Shown: positions 1 to 10,807 of the stretch, piece after piece
Position numbering within the stretch: position 1 is the stretch's first letter
Layout: the number at the start of each line of letters is the position of its first letter
NCBI GenBank assembly: GCA_014529385.2
Contig: CM043965.1
Location: 10,486,912 to 10,550,911 of the forward strand
DNA: 64,000 nt
From: Adiantum capillus-veneris
Lineage: Eukaryota > Streptophyta > Polypodiopsida > Polypodiales > Pteridaceae
Reading direction: 5' to 3'
Translations under genes and position numbers: made by a program
Notes under the pieces: model-generated
Told to the model about the DNA's origin: nothing
Seen by the model: only the letters and a program-made list of their open reading frames with translations
Database searches by the model: none

Positions 1-62
1 CAAAATCTCTCTTGATTTCTTTTCCCTCCCTCTCCTTTCTATGCCTTTCTCCCTCTCTCACA

Positions 63-69
<7 letters not shown>

Positions 70-126
<57 letters not shown>
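70..126. repeat. (CT)n microsatellite
   Basis: An uninterrupted run of about 28 CT units in low-complexity pyrimidine-rich sequence. It explains any Leu-Ser-like reading frames across it. Confidence 0.95.
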
Positions 127-129
<3 letters not shown>

Positions 130-1106
130 TATGTACCTATCATAGGTGTCTATCCATCTCCATCCCTCTCCTTAATTTTCTTAGGTAATGTCTTATCTCG
201 CATCAAGGGGAGTGTGAGCTAAGTTGAATGATTGAGATAGGGTAAAGGAAATGGCCTATGAACTTTGAGAGTAACGGAATTAGGGAATTAAATAAAGCAC
301 TTTTGTGAGATTACTTTGTGAGCGTAGCGGGTGAACTTAATTGATGGTAGCAATATAAACATGGTTCTTAGTTAACTTGGCATGAACAATACTTTTGCAA
401 GAGAGAGAGTTTAGAGAACATGACAACATTTGAGGACCGGATTCATACGGAGCCAGTCCCCCCTCCAATAGGCATTTGTATTATAGTTTCTCCCATCAAG
501 ATAGACTTGGTACAATACAATCTTTGTGTTCCTTGTGACCCTGGTGATGCAATGAATATGGAAAGCTTCATGCATCACAAGCATAACATAAACTTTGTAG
601 AAAGCATTAACTATACCAAGCCTCAGTCCCAAGGCCTCAAACACCTTCGAAGGTGGAGAAAGCTAGCAGAAATTGAGGGTAGGGAAGAGGAAGAAGAAAC
701 ATTTCATAGGAGAAAGAAATAGTTTCTCACTTATTATCACTTTTCTTGCTACTAGCAAACATAATAGCATAGTAATGAAGATGGAGAAGATGGCAAGCTT
801 AAGCATTGAAGCATGGATCTTGGTTGGGTTTTCATTCCATAGCCAAGAGTGCTGGTGTAGGCTCTCACTTCTCAACAAGCTTGGAGAAGGAGGTGGAGTT
901 CCTCTACTTTCACCAAGTGAGAATACCTCAAAAAATGAGTGTGTGTGTGGTGTATACCCCCCCATCACACCCCTTGCTTGCTTGGGGTGAGTTCTACCTT
1001 TTTCTCATGTCTCAAGCTCATTGGACCCCCCTCCCCCTAGCCAATCACATGCAGCATGCATTTCAAGTACATGGGTAGTCTTTGGACAAGTGTCCTCCTT
1101 ACCCCT

Positions 1107-1107
<1 letters not shown>

Positions 1108-1167
<60 letters not shown>
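1108..1167. repeat. (GA)n microsatellite inside LTR relic
   Basis: About 30 GA units with one C interruption near 1143. The matching place in the other LTR copies has only gagagagag, so the array expanded in this copy. Confidence 0.9.
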
Positions 1168-1168
<1 letters not shown>

Positions 1169-1377
1169 TTGAAAATATCTAGATATTTGTTGGATGGAAC
1201 TAGAAGCTCATTGGATCCCTCTTTAGCGCAACTAATAGCATTCAAGCACAACATGTGGCTAAGCATAGGGAGAGTCTGACATGTGTCCAATGTGCCCCTT
1301 GAGAAAAGGGGTGCCCTTTGGGAGTGGGAGGTTAAGTCAAAGATTCCCCTAACTTTGGGGATTTCTCCCTCCTTTGT

Positions 1378-1809
1378 AGGGTCTCTTTTTGACTCAAGCA
1401 CCTTACCCCATGCATGGGAAGCTTCTCAAGCACCTTCCTCGTTAAGCATGACAAGCACCTCAAGCACCTTAGTCATCAAGCACGACAAGCACCTCAAGTA
1501 CCTTAGTCATCAAGCACCTCAAGCTTAGGTTGGGTTCCCACCTAAGGTCAAAGGACTTTTAACATTAACCATTGGAGGTCTCTTTTTGACTCAAGCACCT
1601 TACCCCCCATGCATGGGAAGCTTCTCAATCACCTTCTTCATTAAGTATGACAAGCACCTCAAGCACCTTAGTCATCAAGCACAACAAGCACCTCAAGTAC
1701 CTTAGTCATCAAGCACGAAAAGCACCTCAAGCTTAGGTTGAGTTTCCACCTCAAGCACCGCCCTAGCTTGCCTAAGGTCAAAGGACTTTTAACAATAACC
1801 ATTGGAGGT
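1378..1809. repeat. Internal tandem duplication with CTCAAGCAC subrepeats
   Basis: A unit of about 198 bases (1378-1575), starting at the gtctctttttgactc motif, is followed directly by a second unit of about 234 bases (1576-1809). Both contain short repeats of the type aagcacctcaagcac. The other LTRs have the subrepeats but only one unit. Confidence 0.85.
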
Positions 1810-1848
1810 CTTTAATGAAGCTAACCCTAAGGTCTTTTAAGCTCCATC

Positions 1849-2936
1849 ACGTGATCACGTTAATTGTTAACATGACTTTGATTATGACCTACAAAAACCC
1901 ATATTGCCGGTTAGCCCTCCGGGGTTTTTATTTTCCTGGCGGAGTAATTATATATAGTAAACAATGTGCTGACTGCGGTCTTTTAGTTACGCAAATCCTT
2001 GGGGAGTGTATCTTAGTGTCGGGTATAGTCATCTCCTTGTGAATTGACCTAAGGTTACAGAGTCACGGGTCCTTTTTTTTGGGATGAACGTGATTCTTAA
2101 TTCGGTAACCTCTACTAAAATTTTTTAATTCGTTTACCGACATAAAGGTACGAAACCAAAACAATTGAAAACTTGGAGAGTCATGCTCATTGCGAAGAAG
2201 CCATTGGTCCAAATGAGGGCTGTAATTGGTTTTAGAAGATGAGCATATGTAAATGACGAGTTGATAGTCAAGGGTTGGATATTCTGTACTAGTGTACTGG
2301 GCATATAAAGTTCCTTGAAGTCTTGCATTTTTCACCATCATAGATTTGATTTGATTTACACTTGTCACTCCACAATATAAGAGCTATAATCCTTAATTGG
2401 GTTAAAATAGCTTTTATATATTGAATTGGTTGCATGGGGGGGCTACAATCCTTCACCAGGTACAAGTAGTCCTCAATTGAGTGATTATAGTGAAGATTTA
2501 TTTGCGTTAGTCCATGCATTGGTTTATACAGAGAGTGCATTATGTATTATGATAGATTATTAGTGCATGAAATGACCAATCATATATTTTATTGCTTTCG
2601 TTTGTTTTTTGTAGAAATTGAAATTAGATGTGTCATATTGTTTGCAAATCAAAGTGGACATATAAATAATCATTATAACAATAATTGCATTGAGAGATTC
2701 ATAGCATTGTTGTAGTTACTATACCGTGCATAGACTGTATTGCAATGTGTATGTTTGCTCACAATATAGGTGATCGATATGTGGATTGACTGGCATGGAT
2801 TGAAAATCTCATATTGTGCATCATGGTTTATTTTAATATTGAATGGTTTTTAAATTTTAATATATATTAAAAATAAGAAAAATGTTTCAAAAACTGAACA
2901 TCTGGTTCTTTTTTCTTCAGTTTTAATTTAAAAGCA
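1849..2936. other. Non-coding flank between LTR relic and hAT pseudogene
   Basis: No supported gene. AT-rich, with many stops in every frame. A GC-rich patch at about 1905-1945 and CGGTAAC at 2104-2110 (the complement of the GTTACCG motif in the 8934-9350 stem-loops) could be one end of a transposon that includes the hAT transposase. I could not define terminal repeats or a target duplication. Confidence 0.5.
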
Positions 2937-5132
2937 ATGGAGCAAAATGTGGGCACAAGTGGTACGAAGAAGCCAAAGAATAAAAAAGCTCCTGACAAAG
3001 AGTGGGATTATGCTCACAACATATGCGGCTGATATATGGAGTGGCAATGTAAATTTTATCACACAACAAAATCAGGTAGTGCACCACGTATTAGGGATCA
3101 TTTTCTGGGTAGCGTTAAAAAGAGTTGTAAGAAATGTGAACATCCTCAGGTACCTACAGTTGCAAAGCGTTTGAGAGAAGAGCTCGCCAAAAAGGGTGGC
3201 AAGAGACAACAGATATATAGCTCTGAGGCTTCGAGTCAAGAGTTCTCAGAGCCAAATATTAATTGCGCAGATCCTCTAGTGACGCCAACTAACCTTGGGA
3301 GAACAACCTACGCAGGGAGAGGAAATTCCAGGCAGTGTTCTTTTTAAGCATCACAATGAAGGTGGACTTCGTCAAATGCATCAAAAATCATTACATCGAA
3401 GCTTTCGAGTGCAGTCTCTAGAAGAAGCACAAACTGCACTCGCCAAAGCAGTATTCTATACTGGAAGTGCTTTGGTCATGGTAGACAACAATCATTGAAA
3501 GGCTGCTTGGAAGAAAATCGGTGAGTTTGACCCACGATTTTCAGCTCCTTGTTATCACACGATACAAAATGTTTTCTTGGAAAAATGTTACATCGAAGTC
3601 AAAGAGCGCGTTGGCAAAATAATACTTGGAAATATTTCGCTTTCAGGATGTATGATTGTGAGTGATGGCTGGTCAAATATTCAAAGAAGACCGCCGATCA
3701 ATGTAATGCTGGTTTGTCCAAGGGGAGAAACGTTTATAAAGGCGATTGATAGTTCAGGTGCAATTAAAAGTGGCAAATACATTTTTGAGGTCTTAATTAA
3801 TGTAATTAAAGAAATTGGTGTTGAACATGTCGTTCAAGTAGTCATGAACAACAAAAAGAATTATAAAAATGCAAGTAAATTAATAAAGAAGTGCTTTCCA
3901 CATATTTTTGCCAATGGTTGTAATACGCACAATTTAAACTTGGTGCTGAAAGATTGTTACACTAGCGAAGAAACCACATGGTTCGCCAAAATAATTGATA
4001 CAACGCGTTAGGTTGTGAAATTTATCTTGAAACGACAAAGAGTGCTCAATTTGTATAGGATGCGCATGTCAGTGATGTTGAAGCTTCCTGCTGAAACTTG
4101 GTTCTGCACACACTTTTATACCGTGGAATCACTTCTCCGCAATAAATGCGTTGTGATTGACACATTCAATTGCACGGCCTTTGATAAATGGCAGCTTGAG
4201 CAAAAAGAAAAAGTGAAAGATAAAATTACATATCTACATGGCAATGTAAACAAGGCTGCTTGGTGGAGGAGTGTAATGGATGCATACCATGTAATGATGC
4301 CCATTATGTTCATGATCCGCAATCTTGATCAAAGGGCGCCAAACTTGGGCAAAGTGTGGATGACATGGTGGTCAGTCCAACATAGTCTTGAAAATCCTGA
4401 AGAGCTGAAAGAGTCTATAGTAGAGAAGGAGTGGCGAGTACCATTCTCTGGCAAACATTGAAAAATTTTGGCCAAGTATTTTCATGCAAGTTGGAAGAGT
4501 GCTCATAGTCCACTTTACAGTGTTGCTTACATGCTTGATCTAGAGTATTGGAATTTAGATTCGATGTCCAATACAGAGGTGGTAAGCAATTTCTATCACG
4601 TGGTCAACACGTTCTACTCCAACGTTCAAGATTGAATCGATTGTATTAAAGAAATGAGTGCATTTAGATTAAAAGAAGTTCCTTTTGCGAATGATTTTGT
4701 ACAGATAATGGCAAAAGAGCAACGTGCATGGAAGTGGTGGATGATGAGCATTACTCTACCTTACGTCCCCTTGCAATGAATGTACTGGCACAATGTGGAG
4801 GTTCAGAGAGAAACTGGAGTATGTACAAGTATGTTCACATCACTATTCGCAACAGACTATTAGCAGATAGAGTGGAAAAATTAGTGTATATGTTTTGCAA
4901 CGAAAAGATATCGAATCACATCAAAAGTGCTAGCTATGAGGAGGAAATGCCAACTTGGTCGTATGATTGTCAAAACGAAGACGAAGAAGAGTTCAATTTT
5001 GGTGTATCCCAATGCACTATAGACAAAATAGAAGATAATTTGATAATAGATGTGGAGGTTGAAATACAAGGAGAGCCACAACACTCAGACTTAGAACCAG
5101 ACAACAACTTTTACAGATTCAATATAGCTTGA
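2937..5132 (+). pseudogene. hAT-family transposase (BED + DUF659 + dimerisation), decayed
   Basis: The order is that of a plant hAT transposase. First comes a BED-type zinc finger remnant (WQCKF then RIRDHFLG, about 3036-3110). Next is a DUF659/RNase H-like core (SDGWSN, VVQVV, CNTHNLNLVLKD, about 3655-3950). Last is the C-terminal dimerisation region (SERNWSMYKYVH and RNRLL, about 4805-4860). The ATG at 2937 opens the best frame. That frame is broken by stops at 3030, 3496, 4009, 4459 and 4633 and by at least two frameshifts (near 3300 and 4730). Family members cut and paste DNA with terminal inverted repeats and 8-bp duplications; I could not identify ends. It is dead as written. It is convergent with the kinase/RING locus, whose nearest frame ends 137 bases away. 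Confidence 0.85.
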
Positions 5133-5268
5133 GAGTAGAATGAAGATCGTGTCAAAAACCATTGTAAAAGACCTTGTATTCAAATGTGTTTTGATCATAT
5201 ACAATGCTTCATATTTTGCAATTATACATAGTTTGTCGATCTCAATTGTGTTGCTCTGAAGTAGCATC

Positions 5269-5790
5269 TTATTCACCAAAGAGATTTCTAATTGTGCCAA
5301 GGGTATCTTGGCAGGCTTGCTTGAATTTATACTCATTTGCCATGCCAAACATAATATATATTCCTTGTGGAATATCTTGTGAACAGATTGCGCATCGGCT
5401 ACTATTTTGCATTAAACGAATAAGACAAATGAAGCGATAATAATGACCGCATGTCAATGTATAAGATCCACTCCATCCATCGAAATTCTTGCAGCAAATT
5501 GGATATTGGGAAGAAGAGGATACATCTGAAGTAGATGAGGGGACCAAATCTGGATGCAAGACAAGGTGGCTGATGTGTGTCCCTTGTACAGGTGTTGGAT
5601 TCACTCGCTGTGTCAGATTTTGAACACAATGGCTTAAGCGGTGAATGCTTTTCTCCATCCGGACTTGTGAGAGTTGGGGTGTCTGGGTGGCTATAGAAAG
5701 CCGTGTTATTTTTGCATCTTTCTCTGCCGACTGTGTTGTGTAAACATCATTCTCTCTCTTTAACTGTAGGTCGGTACCTTCCACTATCAA
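5269..5790 (-). pseudogene. RING-finger-like C-terminal exon/fragment
   Basis: A frame of about 173 codons without a good ATG start (it opens at TTG), so it is probably an exon or fragment. The N-terminal half is charged and might form a short coiled coil. The C-terminal half has RING spacing: an ICC pair, CGHYY, a Cys eight residues after the His, and a final CAIC pair. The first expected Cys is Tyr, so zinc binding may be impaired. RING domains usually recruit ubiquitin-conjugating enzymes. It lies downstream of a kinase-like frame on the same strand. Whether they form one gene needs transcript evidence. Confidence 0.5.
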
Positions 5791-5832
5791 TGCCAGCTCA
5801 TCTTAGGTGAAGTGACACAACTCTCCCTTATA

Positions 5833-6287
5833 TCATGAGTGGTAACATTTGTCTCCTTTGACGAAAAGCCTACTGGTTGCTGCTGCACAAAGTGAACATA
5901 TAGCATTTTTTGCAAAATATAGCACATAGTGTGCATTGTGCATGGGATGGCCATAAACTTCCAAGTAAATCCTCTCAGCGTTTTCTTTGATCGCATCATG
6001 GTTGCACTTTGAAACCTTCCACCTTCCTTTCTTGATCTCTGCATCCTCACACGGCCATATTGTCTTGATCATGTCCTTCGTCACTTCTTTATTGATCTCT
6101 TTCTATTGCATATGGTTTGGATTTTCCCATCTTGAGAGTCGTCGAGCAGTGCGCATCGCTTGTTTGCCGACATACCGTGTGCTAGAGTCTTCATGCGCTG
6201 AAATGCATTAGCAGCCGCTCGTTGTTGATCATCGGGCACAAATGATGTGCCAATATCTTGTTCTTCATCAGCCATTTTCTCTTGGAG
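5833..6287 (-). pseudogene. Probable exons linking kinase-like and RING-like parts
   Basis: Two overlapping frames, 6287-6081 and 6084-5833. The upstream one follows a plausible splice acceptor (ttgtag, just above 6287) and reads Leu-Gln-Glu-Lys-Met-Ala-Asp-Glu onward. The second contains WPCEDAEIKKGRW and a Cys/His-bearing tail. They are offset by one base at about 6082, either a frameshift or an unresolved intron. I do not recognise a domain. Their place between two recognisable domains on the same strand is the main reason to list them. Confidence 0.35.
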
Positions 6288-6596
6288 CTACAACCAACAT
6301 GTAGATGTATATTCATTATCATTGGCAAATATATATTCTCACAATTGAACAGTTTCACAGATGTACAAGACAGCAACTTCTCGTCCACTACATTAGACAT
6401 CAGAATCCACTAAATTAAACCACAACTAATGCGACCAATTGAACCACAAGGCAAATTTGAAATACCAACACTCAACACGACAAATTTGAAATGACTAAAG
6501 ATAATTGACTCAATTAGGTGAACCACTTCAAACCAGATAATACACTTCAATAAAAAATAGAATACTCTGAACAAGACATGTAGCTCATAAAAATGT

Positions 6597-7817
6597 TTAG
6601 ATCAGATAAAATGATGATGCAAGTTTAACAAGGGGACGTTGGATAGTGTTAGGGTCGATCTTTACTTGTTCTTTGAAAAATATCAACACGTCAAAAGCAT
6701 TTCTTCTTTGCTCCTGCTCTTTTAACTTCATCCAACAATCTACTTTAATATGAATAGCCCTTATAACATCTTCGTCCGAGTGGTGAAAAACTTCTTCTGG
6801 AAAATAAACTTTTTTGGCTACACTGCAAAAATATGCTAGCATGTCGAATAGATAGCCCAATGCATAAATGTCACTCGCTTTTGTGTATGCATGTGTGCAC
6901 CGTGGATCGTATAGTTCTGGAGCAATCCATGGCCGCTTAGCCATCTCGGCATCCCCTGCTCTCTGTGCCTCCAAAATTGCAGAGTCCGACTGTGCGTTTG
7001 GATGTAGATAATTAATTACTGTGTGCTTAGCGGGCATTCTAAGAATCATCCCCCAATCAATGATGCCGACACGGGGTTTATTGGCGCGAGTAAAGTCCAA
7101 CATTATGTTGAACGGGTGCATGTCACTGTGCACTATCCCGACCAAGTGGGCGACCGCAAGGCCATCGATTAAGGTGTGACAAATGGCTGGCATCTGCTCG
7201 ATCATTGATTTGATCCGTGACATGTCTATCTCTTGCACATGAATATTTGCCGCAGGCAATGACCTCCAGCCATGTTGTAGCCCGTGCATGTGTTGTCTGA
7301 ACAATCCGTAAGCGAATGGTAAGTGGCACATCATGTCGCCCACGGTACCCCCATTGTAGTATGGGAATATTGTGATCCAAGGAGCTTCATTAGTAAAGCC
7401 AATGTACCTTACGATGGAGGGGTGAAGCGTTTGCATTCCTTGCTATGTTTGAAAGCTGTCAAATTTCACCTCACTCCCTCCCTTGTAACATTTTCCCACA
7501 TATGTAATGTAGTATGGAAAAAAAAAGACGCCTTTGATGGTGTACAATGTGCACACACCAAATGACCCTGCTCCAATCCTCATACCTTCTACCAAGGCTT
7601 TGTGAGGGATGCCGACAAGATGAGCGTACTTGGCACTCAAAGCCGTGCGCATGATTGTGCCGGTGCCGCTGGCATTGGATTGACCTCCCAAAGCTACTTG
7701 CACATCTTGGGCCATCTTCAATCTCTTGGGTAAGGCTGCTTGGTCCTGCACTTTCACACGCTTCATCTTTACCTTATGTTCTTCCCACAATTTATCCCAG
7801 AGCTTTAATTTTGACAT
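6597..7817 (-). pseudogene. Protein-kinase-like domain, one in-frame stop
   Basis: Reading down from 7817, the frame has a glycine loop (GAGSFGV), a candidate VGK lysine segment, then TLHPSIVRYIGF, typical of the region after helix C. After that come a catalytic-loop variant HSDMHPFNIM, IDWG in place of DFG, RPWIAPEL matching the APE region, and SDIYALGYLFDML matching subdomain IX. The two long frames (7817-7443 and 7436-6597) are in the same register, separated by a single TAG at 7443-7445. HSD and DWG are unusual but keep the Asp residues, as in divergent or kinase-like families. Further exons probably lie on both sides. It is either a pseudogene with one nonsense mutation or a gene whose stop is removed by splicing. 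Confidence 0.65.
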
Positions 7818-7849
7818 GTCGCAGCCAAGTAGGATATCTTCCTTTATGT

Positions 7850-8191
7850 CTATGCAACATACTTACATATTGCCCAACATTGTCCTAACCTTGTGGTGGG
7901 TGGGTCAAATTCTCGAATCCCTGCTGGAATCAACAACTCGTATTGGCCTTCACCTCGTAGCCTGCACTCTGTGCTCTCCCATATAGTGATAGTGAGGTCT
8001 TTGATGAAGACATCGCTTTCACTAATTTGCTGTATGCGACCATCTACACATGATGAGATTGCCAAAATACATTCTTTACGAATGGCACGCATGATACTTC
8101 TCTTTTGATTTGACGTCATATTTGCACTGGACAATAAAAAATAGCATATCAAATAGTCATTCATGGTTGCGAATGACACTAACACTCTCAC
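7850..8191 (-). pseudogene. Possible upstream exon of the kinase-like locus
   Basis: An open frame of 113 codons with a better internal ATG at about 8119 (MTSNQKRS). It is in a different register from the kinase-like frame. Strong donor-like sequences (AAG/GTTAGG and AT/GTAAGT) occur on - near 7870-7895, so it could be spliced to the frame starting at 7817, but no intron of ordinary length is convincing. No recognised domain. Confidence 0.3.
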
Positions 8192-8519
8192 ACTATTTCA
8201 AGCAAACCCTTAACCACGACTTGTAGACTTTAAGAAATGTGCAAGGAAATATTGATAAAAAATTAAAAACAATCTTCACTTAAAATTGCAATCTATTACA
8301 CAAGTAAAATGCAGATCAAACAAGTGGTTTTTAAGAACTTAATTCAAATCAAACAATACATAATAACAATCTGGCACATTTTAGTATATATTGAATTTTT
8401 AACTTATATTTTTCTCCGTGCGCACATACTAGTTCAAACAAAGCACACACCGACTTAAAGACTTCAAAAACATTTAAACATTGGAAGTATACAAATCAGA
8501 TTAGAAAATTGCAAAGAAT
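8192..8519. other. AT-rich non-coding
   Basis: No frame or repeat that I can support. AT-rich sequence upstream of the kinase-like locus. Confidence 0.6.
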
Positions 8520-8845
8520 GTCTTGCTCTTTAAAAAGATAGAAAAAAATATTTAACATGCAAATTGTGTTCACACACTTTTTTACATAGAATTTATGTAA
8601 ATGTAGCATTCAAAATAGTGATGATAATTGATGCTCTTTAAAAAGATACAAAAGAATATTTAACATGCAAATTGTGTGCAAATTCTTTTTTACAGAGAAT
8701 TTATGTAAATGAAGCATCAAAAATAGCGCTGATGCTTGCAGTCCTTTAAAAAGATAAAAAAGAATATTTAACATGCAAATTGTGTGAAAATACTTTTTTG
8801 CATATAATTTATATAAATGGAGCATTTAAAATAGCGATGATTGAT
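8520..8845. repeat. Three-copy tandem repeat, about 110 bp unit
   Basis: Three consecutive units starting near 8520, 8630 and 8738. Each has ctttaaaaagata, then atatttaacatgcaaattgtg, then aatttat-taaatg-agcat (spaced here to show core blocks). Units differ by scattered substitutions. Confidence 0.9.
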
Positions 8846-8933
8846 AAATAAAGCATTCTTTTGAACATGATTAGCTGGTATACAATTTCATATGGACAGT
8901 TAAAAACAACAAAACCAAACAATTCAAACATTT

Positions 8934-9545
8934 GTATATGAAATACTCTTCATAGCAGTGTTACCGACCAAGTATTTCATATACTTAATATTTAAAAAAT
9001 TAAATGCACATGCACATACAAATTATATGACGTTCGTACGGCCAGGTTAACGACCTGAATGCCACATTTATGCAAAAATAGATGCTTCTTACAAATGACA
9101 CTCTATTAGCCGTGTTACCGATCGAGTGGCGCCTGAATCTAAGGAGAAATAATGGCTTGCATACGAACATCATATGGCCGCGTTACCGATCGATGTCCAT
9201 ATGTTTTTTGGGAAAGGGAAAGGAAAGTTGACTTACCATAAGGATACTAGATTCACCGCGTTACTGACGTAGTACCCAGACAGTAAGCCAATACTTACCA
9301 CAAAGACACCATCTTCCCCGCGTCACCGAGGTGATGCCCTCGTGGTAAGCACTGTTTCGTAGAACAGCTTACGCACGGGACACACTCCCATTGTGTGGTA
9401 AGGTACGTTATGACTGCCATGCAATACAACAAAAGGCACGCTACCACACAACGCATACACACACACAACACATACCCAGATCGTGTGGTTAGGTACTCCG
9501 CTACTGCCGCGCATTGCGACACAGAGCACGCTCCCACACGACTCT
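8934..9545. repeat. Array of seven stem-loops with a shared GTTACCG loop motif
   Basis: Seven successive inverted repeats. Arms: 8934-8947/8971-8984 (14 bp perfect); 9099-9103/9124-9128; 9171-9177/9197-9203; 9242-9248/9271-9277 (imperfect) with outer 9232-9236/9283-9287; 9294-9301/9342-9349 (8 bp); 9391-9400/9442-9451 (10 bp); 9481-9488/9534-9541 (8 bp). Arm sequences differ from unit to unit, while the loops of the first five keep a GCGTTACCGA-like core. The last two loops resemble each other instead (GGTAC then ACTGCC then GCACGC). This looks like a structured subterminal region of a DNA transposon. Confidence 0.8.
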
Positions 9546-9596
9546 GTCTCTCTCTCTCTCTCTCTCTCTCCTCTCTCCTCTCGATGTACCTGCAAA

Positions 9597-9684
<88 letters not shown>
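9543..9684. repeat. (CT)n, (CT)n, (CA)n compound microsatellite
   Basis: CT runs at about 9543-9571 and 9599-9631 are followed directly by a CA run to 9684. Frames rich in Ser-Leu or Thr-His across it are artefacts. Confidence 0.95.
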
Positions 9685-9686
<2 letters not shown>

Positions 9687-9738
9687 GAAACAATGAAATA
9701 ACACCCAGCGGGCCCGTATATATATAATTATGCGGGCT

Positions 9739-9794
9739 CGTCGGGCTTTTTAGCATTCTCAGAGGGCCCGTAGGGAAAATGGAAAAGCCCGACG
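9739..9794. repeat. 12-bp inverted repeat in GCCCG-rich block
   Basis: cgtcgggctttt at 9739-9750 is matched exactly in inverted form at 9783-9794. More GGGCCCG motifs lie at about 9711 and 9764. GCCCG-rich subterminal sequence is common in some plant hAT elements, so this may mark a transposon end. No partner end was proven. Confidence 0.65.
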
Positions 9795-9796
9795 GG

Positions 9797-10289
9797 ATTT
9801 TAGTGGGTTTCCAGGTTTCCCTTTACCGGATTCTTTGTGATCATGTTTAGTGTAATCATATAAATGTGTCAATAAGACCTTGTGATCACACAAAATTTAT
9901 CGTAATTACATAAATATTAAATCCCCGATTCAAGAGATACGTTTTCAACCCTCAAAACACTCAAAACCTATGGCAATACATTGTTGCTCACAAGCCAAAA
10001 GACCTAGATGACTACTATACCTACAAGTAGGAGAATCTATGCCTTTGGATTGTATGGGTGAGAAATATTGCTAACCCTAGGGATGGGGCATAATTTTTCA
10101 AAAAAGAGAGATTCATATCCAACCTATTTTCCACACTCAAGGTAAAAGTAGAGGTGGGTGCACTTGCCACCTTTGATGCGGCCAAAACTAGAGTTGCCAT
10201 CAAGTTTAGGAAACTCAAGTGCAGTCAAAGAAAGCTTCCGATAGAGGGGTCCTAGACCTAAAGAGACAACACAAGCATCAACTTTAAGG
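9797..10289. other. Non-coding, no gene seen
   Basis: A stretch between the GCCCG-rich block and a gag relic. No frame or repeat that I can support. Confidence 0.5.
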
Positions 10290-10580
10290 ATATGCCTGAG
10301 GTGACGGCTAAGGTAATTGAAAGGCTAAATAAATCTTTGAGCAACCTGCCAACTCACTTACACAAGCTATAGGCCACAAAGGACAAGCAAAAAAGTCAGA
10401 GGAATGAGAGCCATGACCTAAGCGTATATTGCAATGTTGGAATTGCGGGGAGTTTAGGCATGGAATGAATAATTGTCCTTGAGCTACCCATTTTTTAATG
10501 CAAGGGAATTCACAAGTCAACTACCCATGCTTTTATAGAGACCAAATGCAACAAGATCTCAACCACGAGGAGAAGTAGAA
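10290..10580 (+). pseudogene. gag relic with CCHC zinc knuckle
   Basis: At 10435-10476 one frame encodes a zinc knuckle, CWNCGEFRHGMNNC, with the exact Cx2Cx4Hx4C spacing of retrotransposon gag. Upstream, a leucine-rich frame (about 10290-10370) is one base out of register and stops at TAG, and a TGA follows the knuckle closely. This is a small, dead gag fragment on +, independent of the chromovirus that starts at 10808 on -. Confidence 0.65.
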
Positions 10581-10807
10581 GGAGTTCCACCCTTTCCAGA
10601 TCCAAATATTGCATGGCTCAAAGGTAATGGATCCATGGCTCAAAGGTTGGAAAGCACATCACCTTCAAAGGACTTATAGATTCCCCCCTCCTAGTTGATA
10701 GAGTGATGGGTATCCCCCTTCACGGTAAATAGAGTTAAGGAACATAGGGATGAAGGTTTTATTTGGAAACTTCATAGAATGATCTTACCATATATCAAGT
10801 GATATAG

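Larger units (their letters stand above)
241..1848 (-). mobile_element. Truncated chromovirus LTR (solo/partial)
   Basis: This stretch aligns throughout with the two LTRs at 10808-12432 and 17719-19324, including the antisense reading frame near 420-722 and the CTCAAGCAC-type tandem repeats. It begins where those LTRs begin on the + strand (ggtaaagg against tgtaatgg). It stops near 1848, about 190 bases short of the other LTR edge. No internal retrotransposon sequence adjoins either side, so it is a solo or truncated LTR. It is clearly more diverged than the other two are from each other, so it is older. It also carries a (GA)n run and an internal duplication. Confidence 0.8.

Noticed and set aside
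8934-9545. CRISPR array
   Set aside because: The units have no constant repeat plus unique spacer design; arms vary and the loop is the partly conserved part, and the genome is plant nuclear.
9323-9756. Long frames of Cys-Val, Ser-Leu, Arg-Glu or Thr-His repeats (also near 37245, 49020, 51140-51555, 52409 and 57841)
   Set aside because: They are translations of dinucleotide microsatellites, open in several frames by chance.
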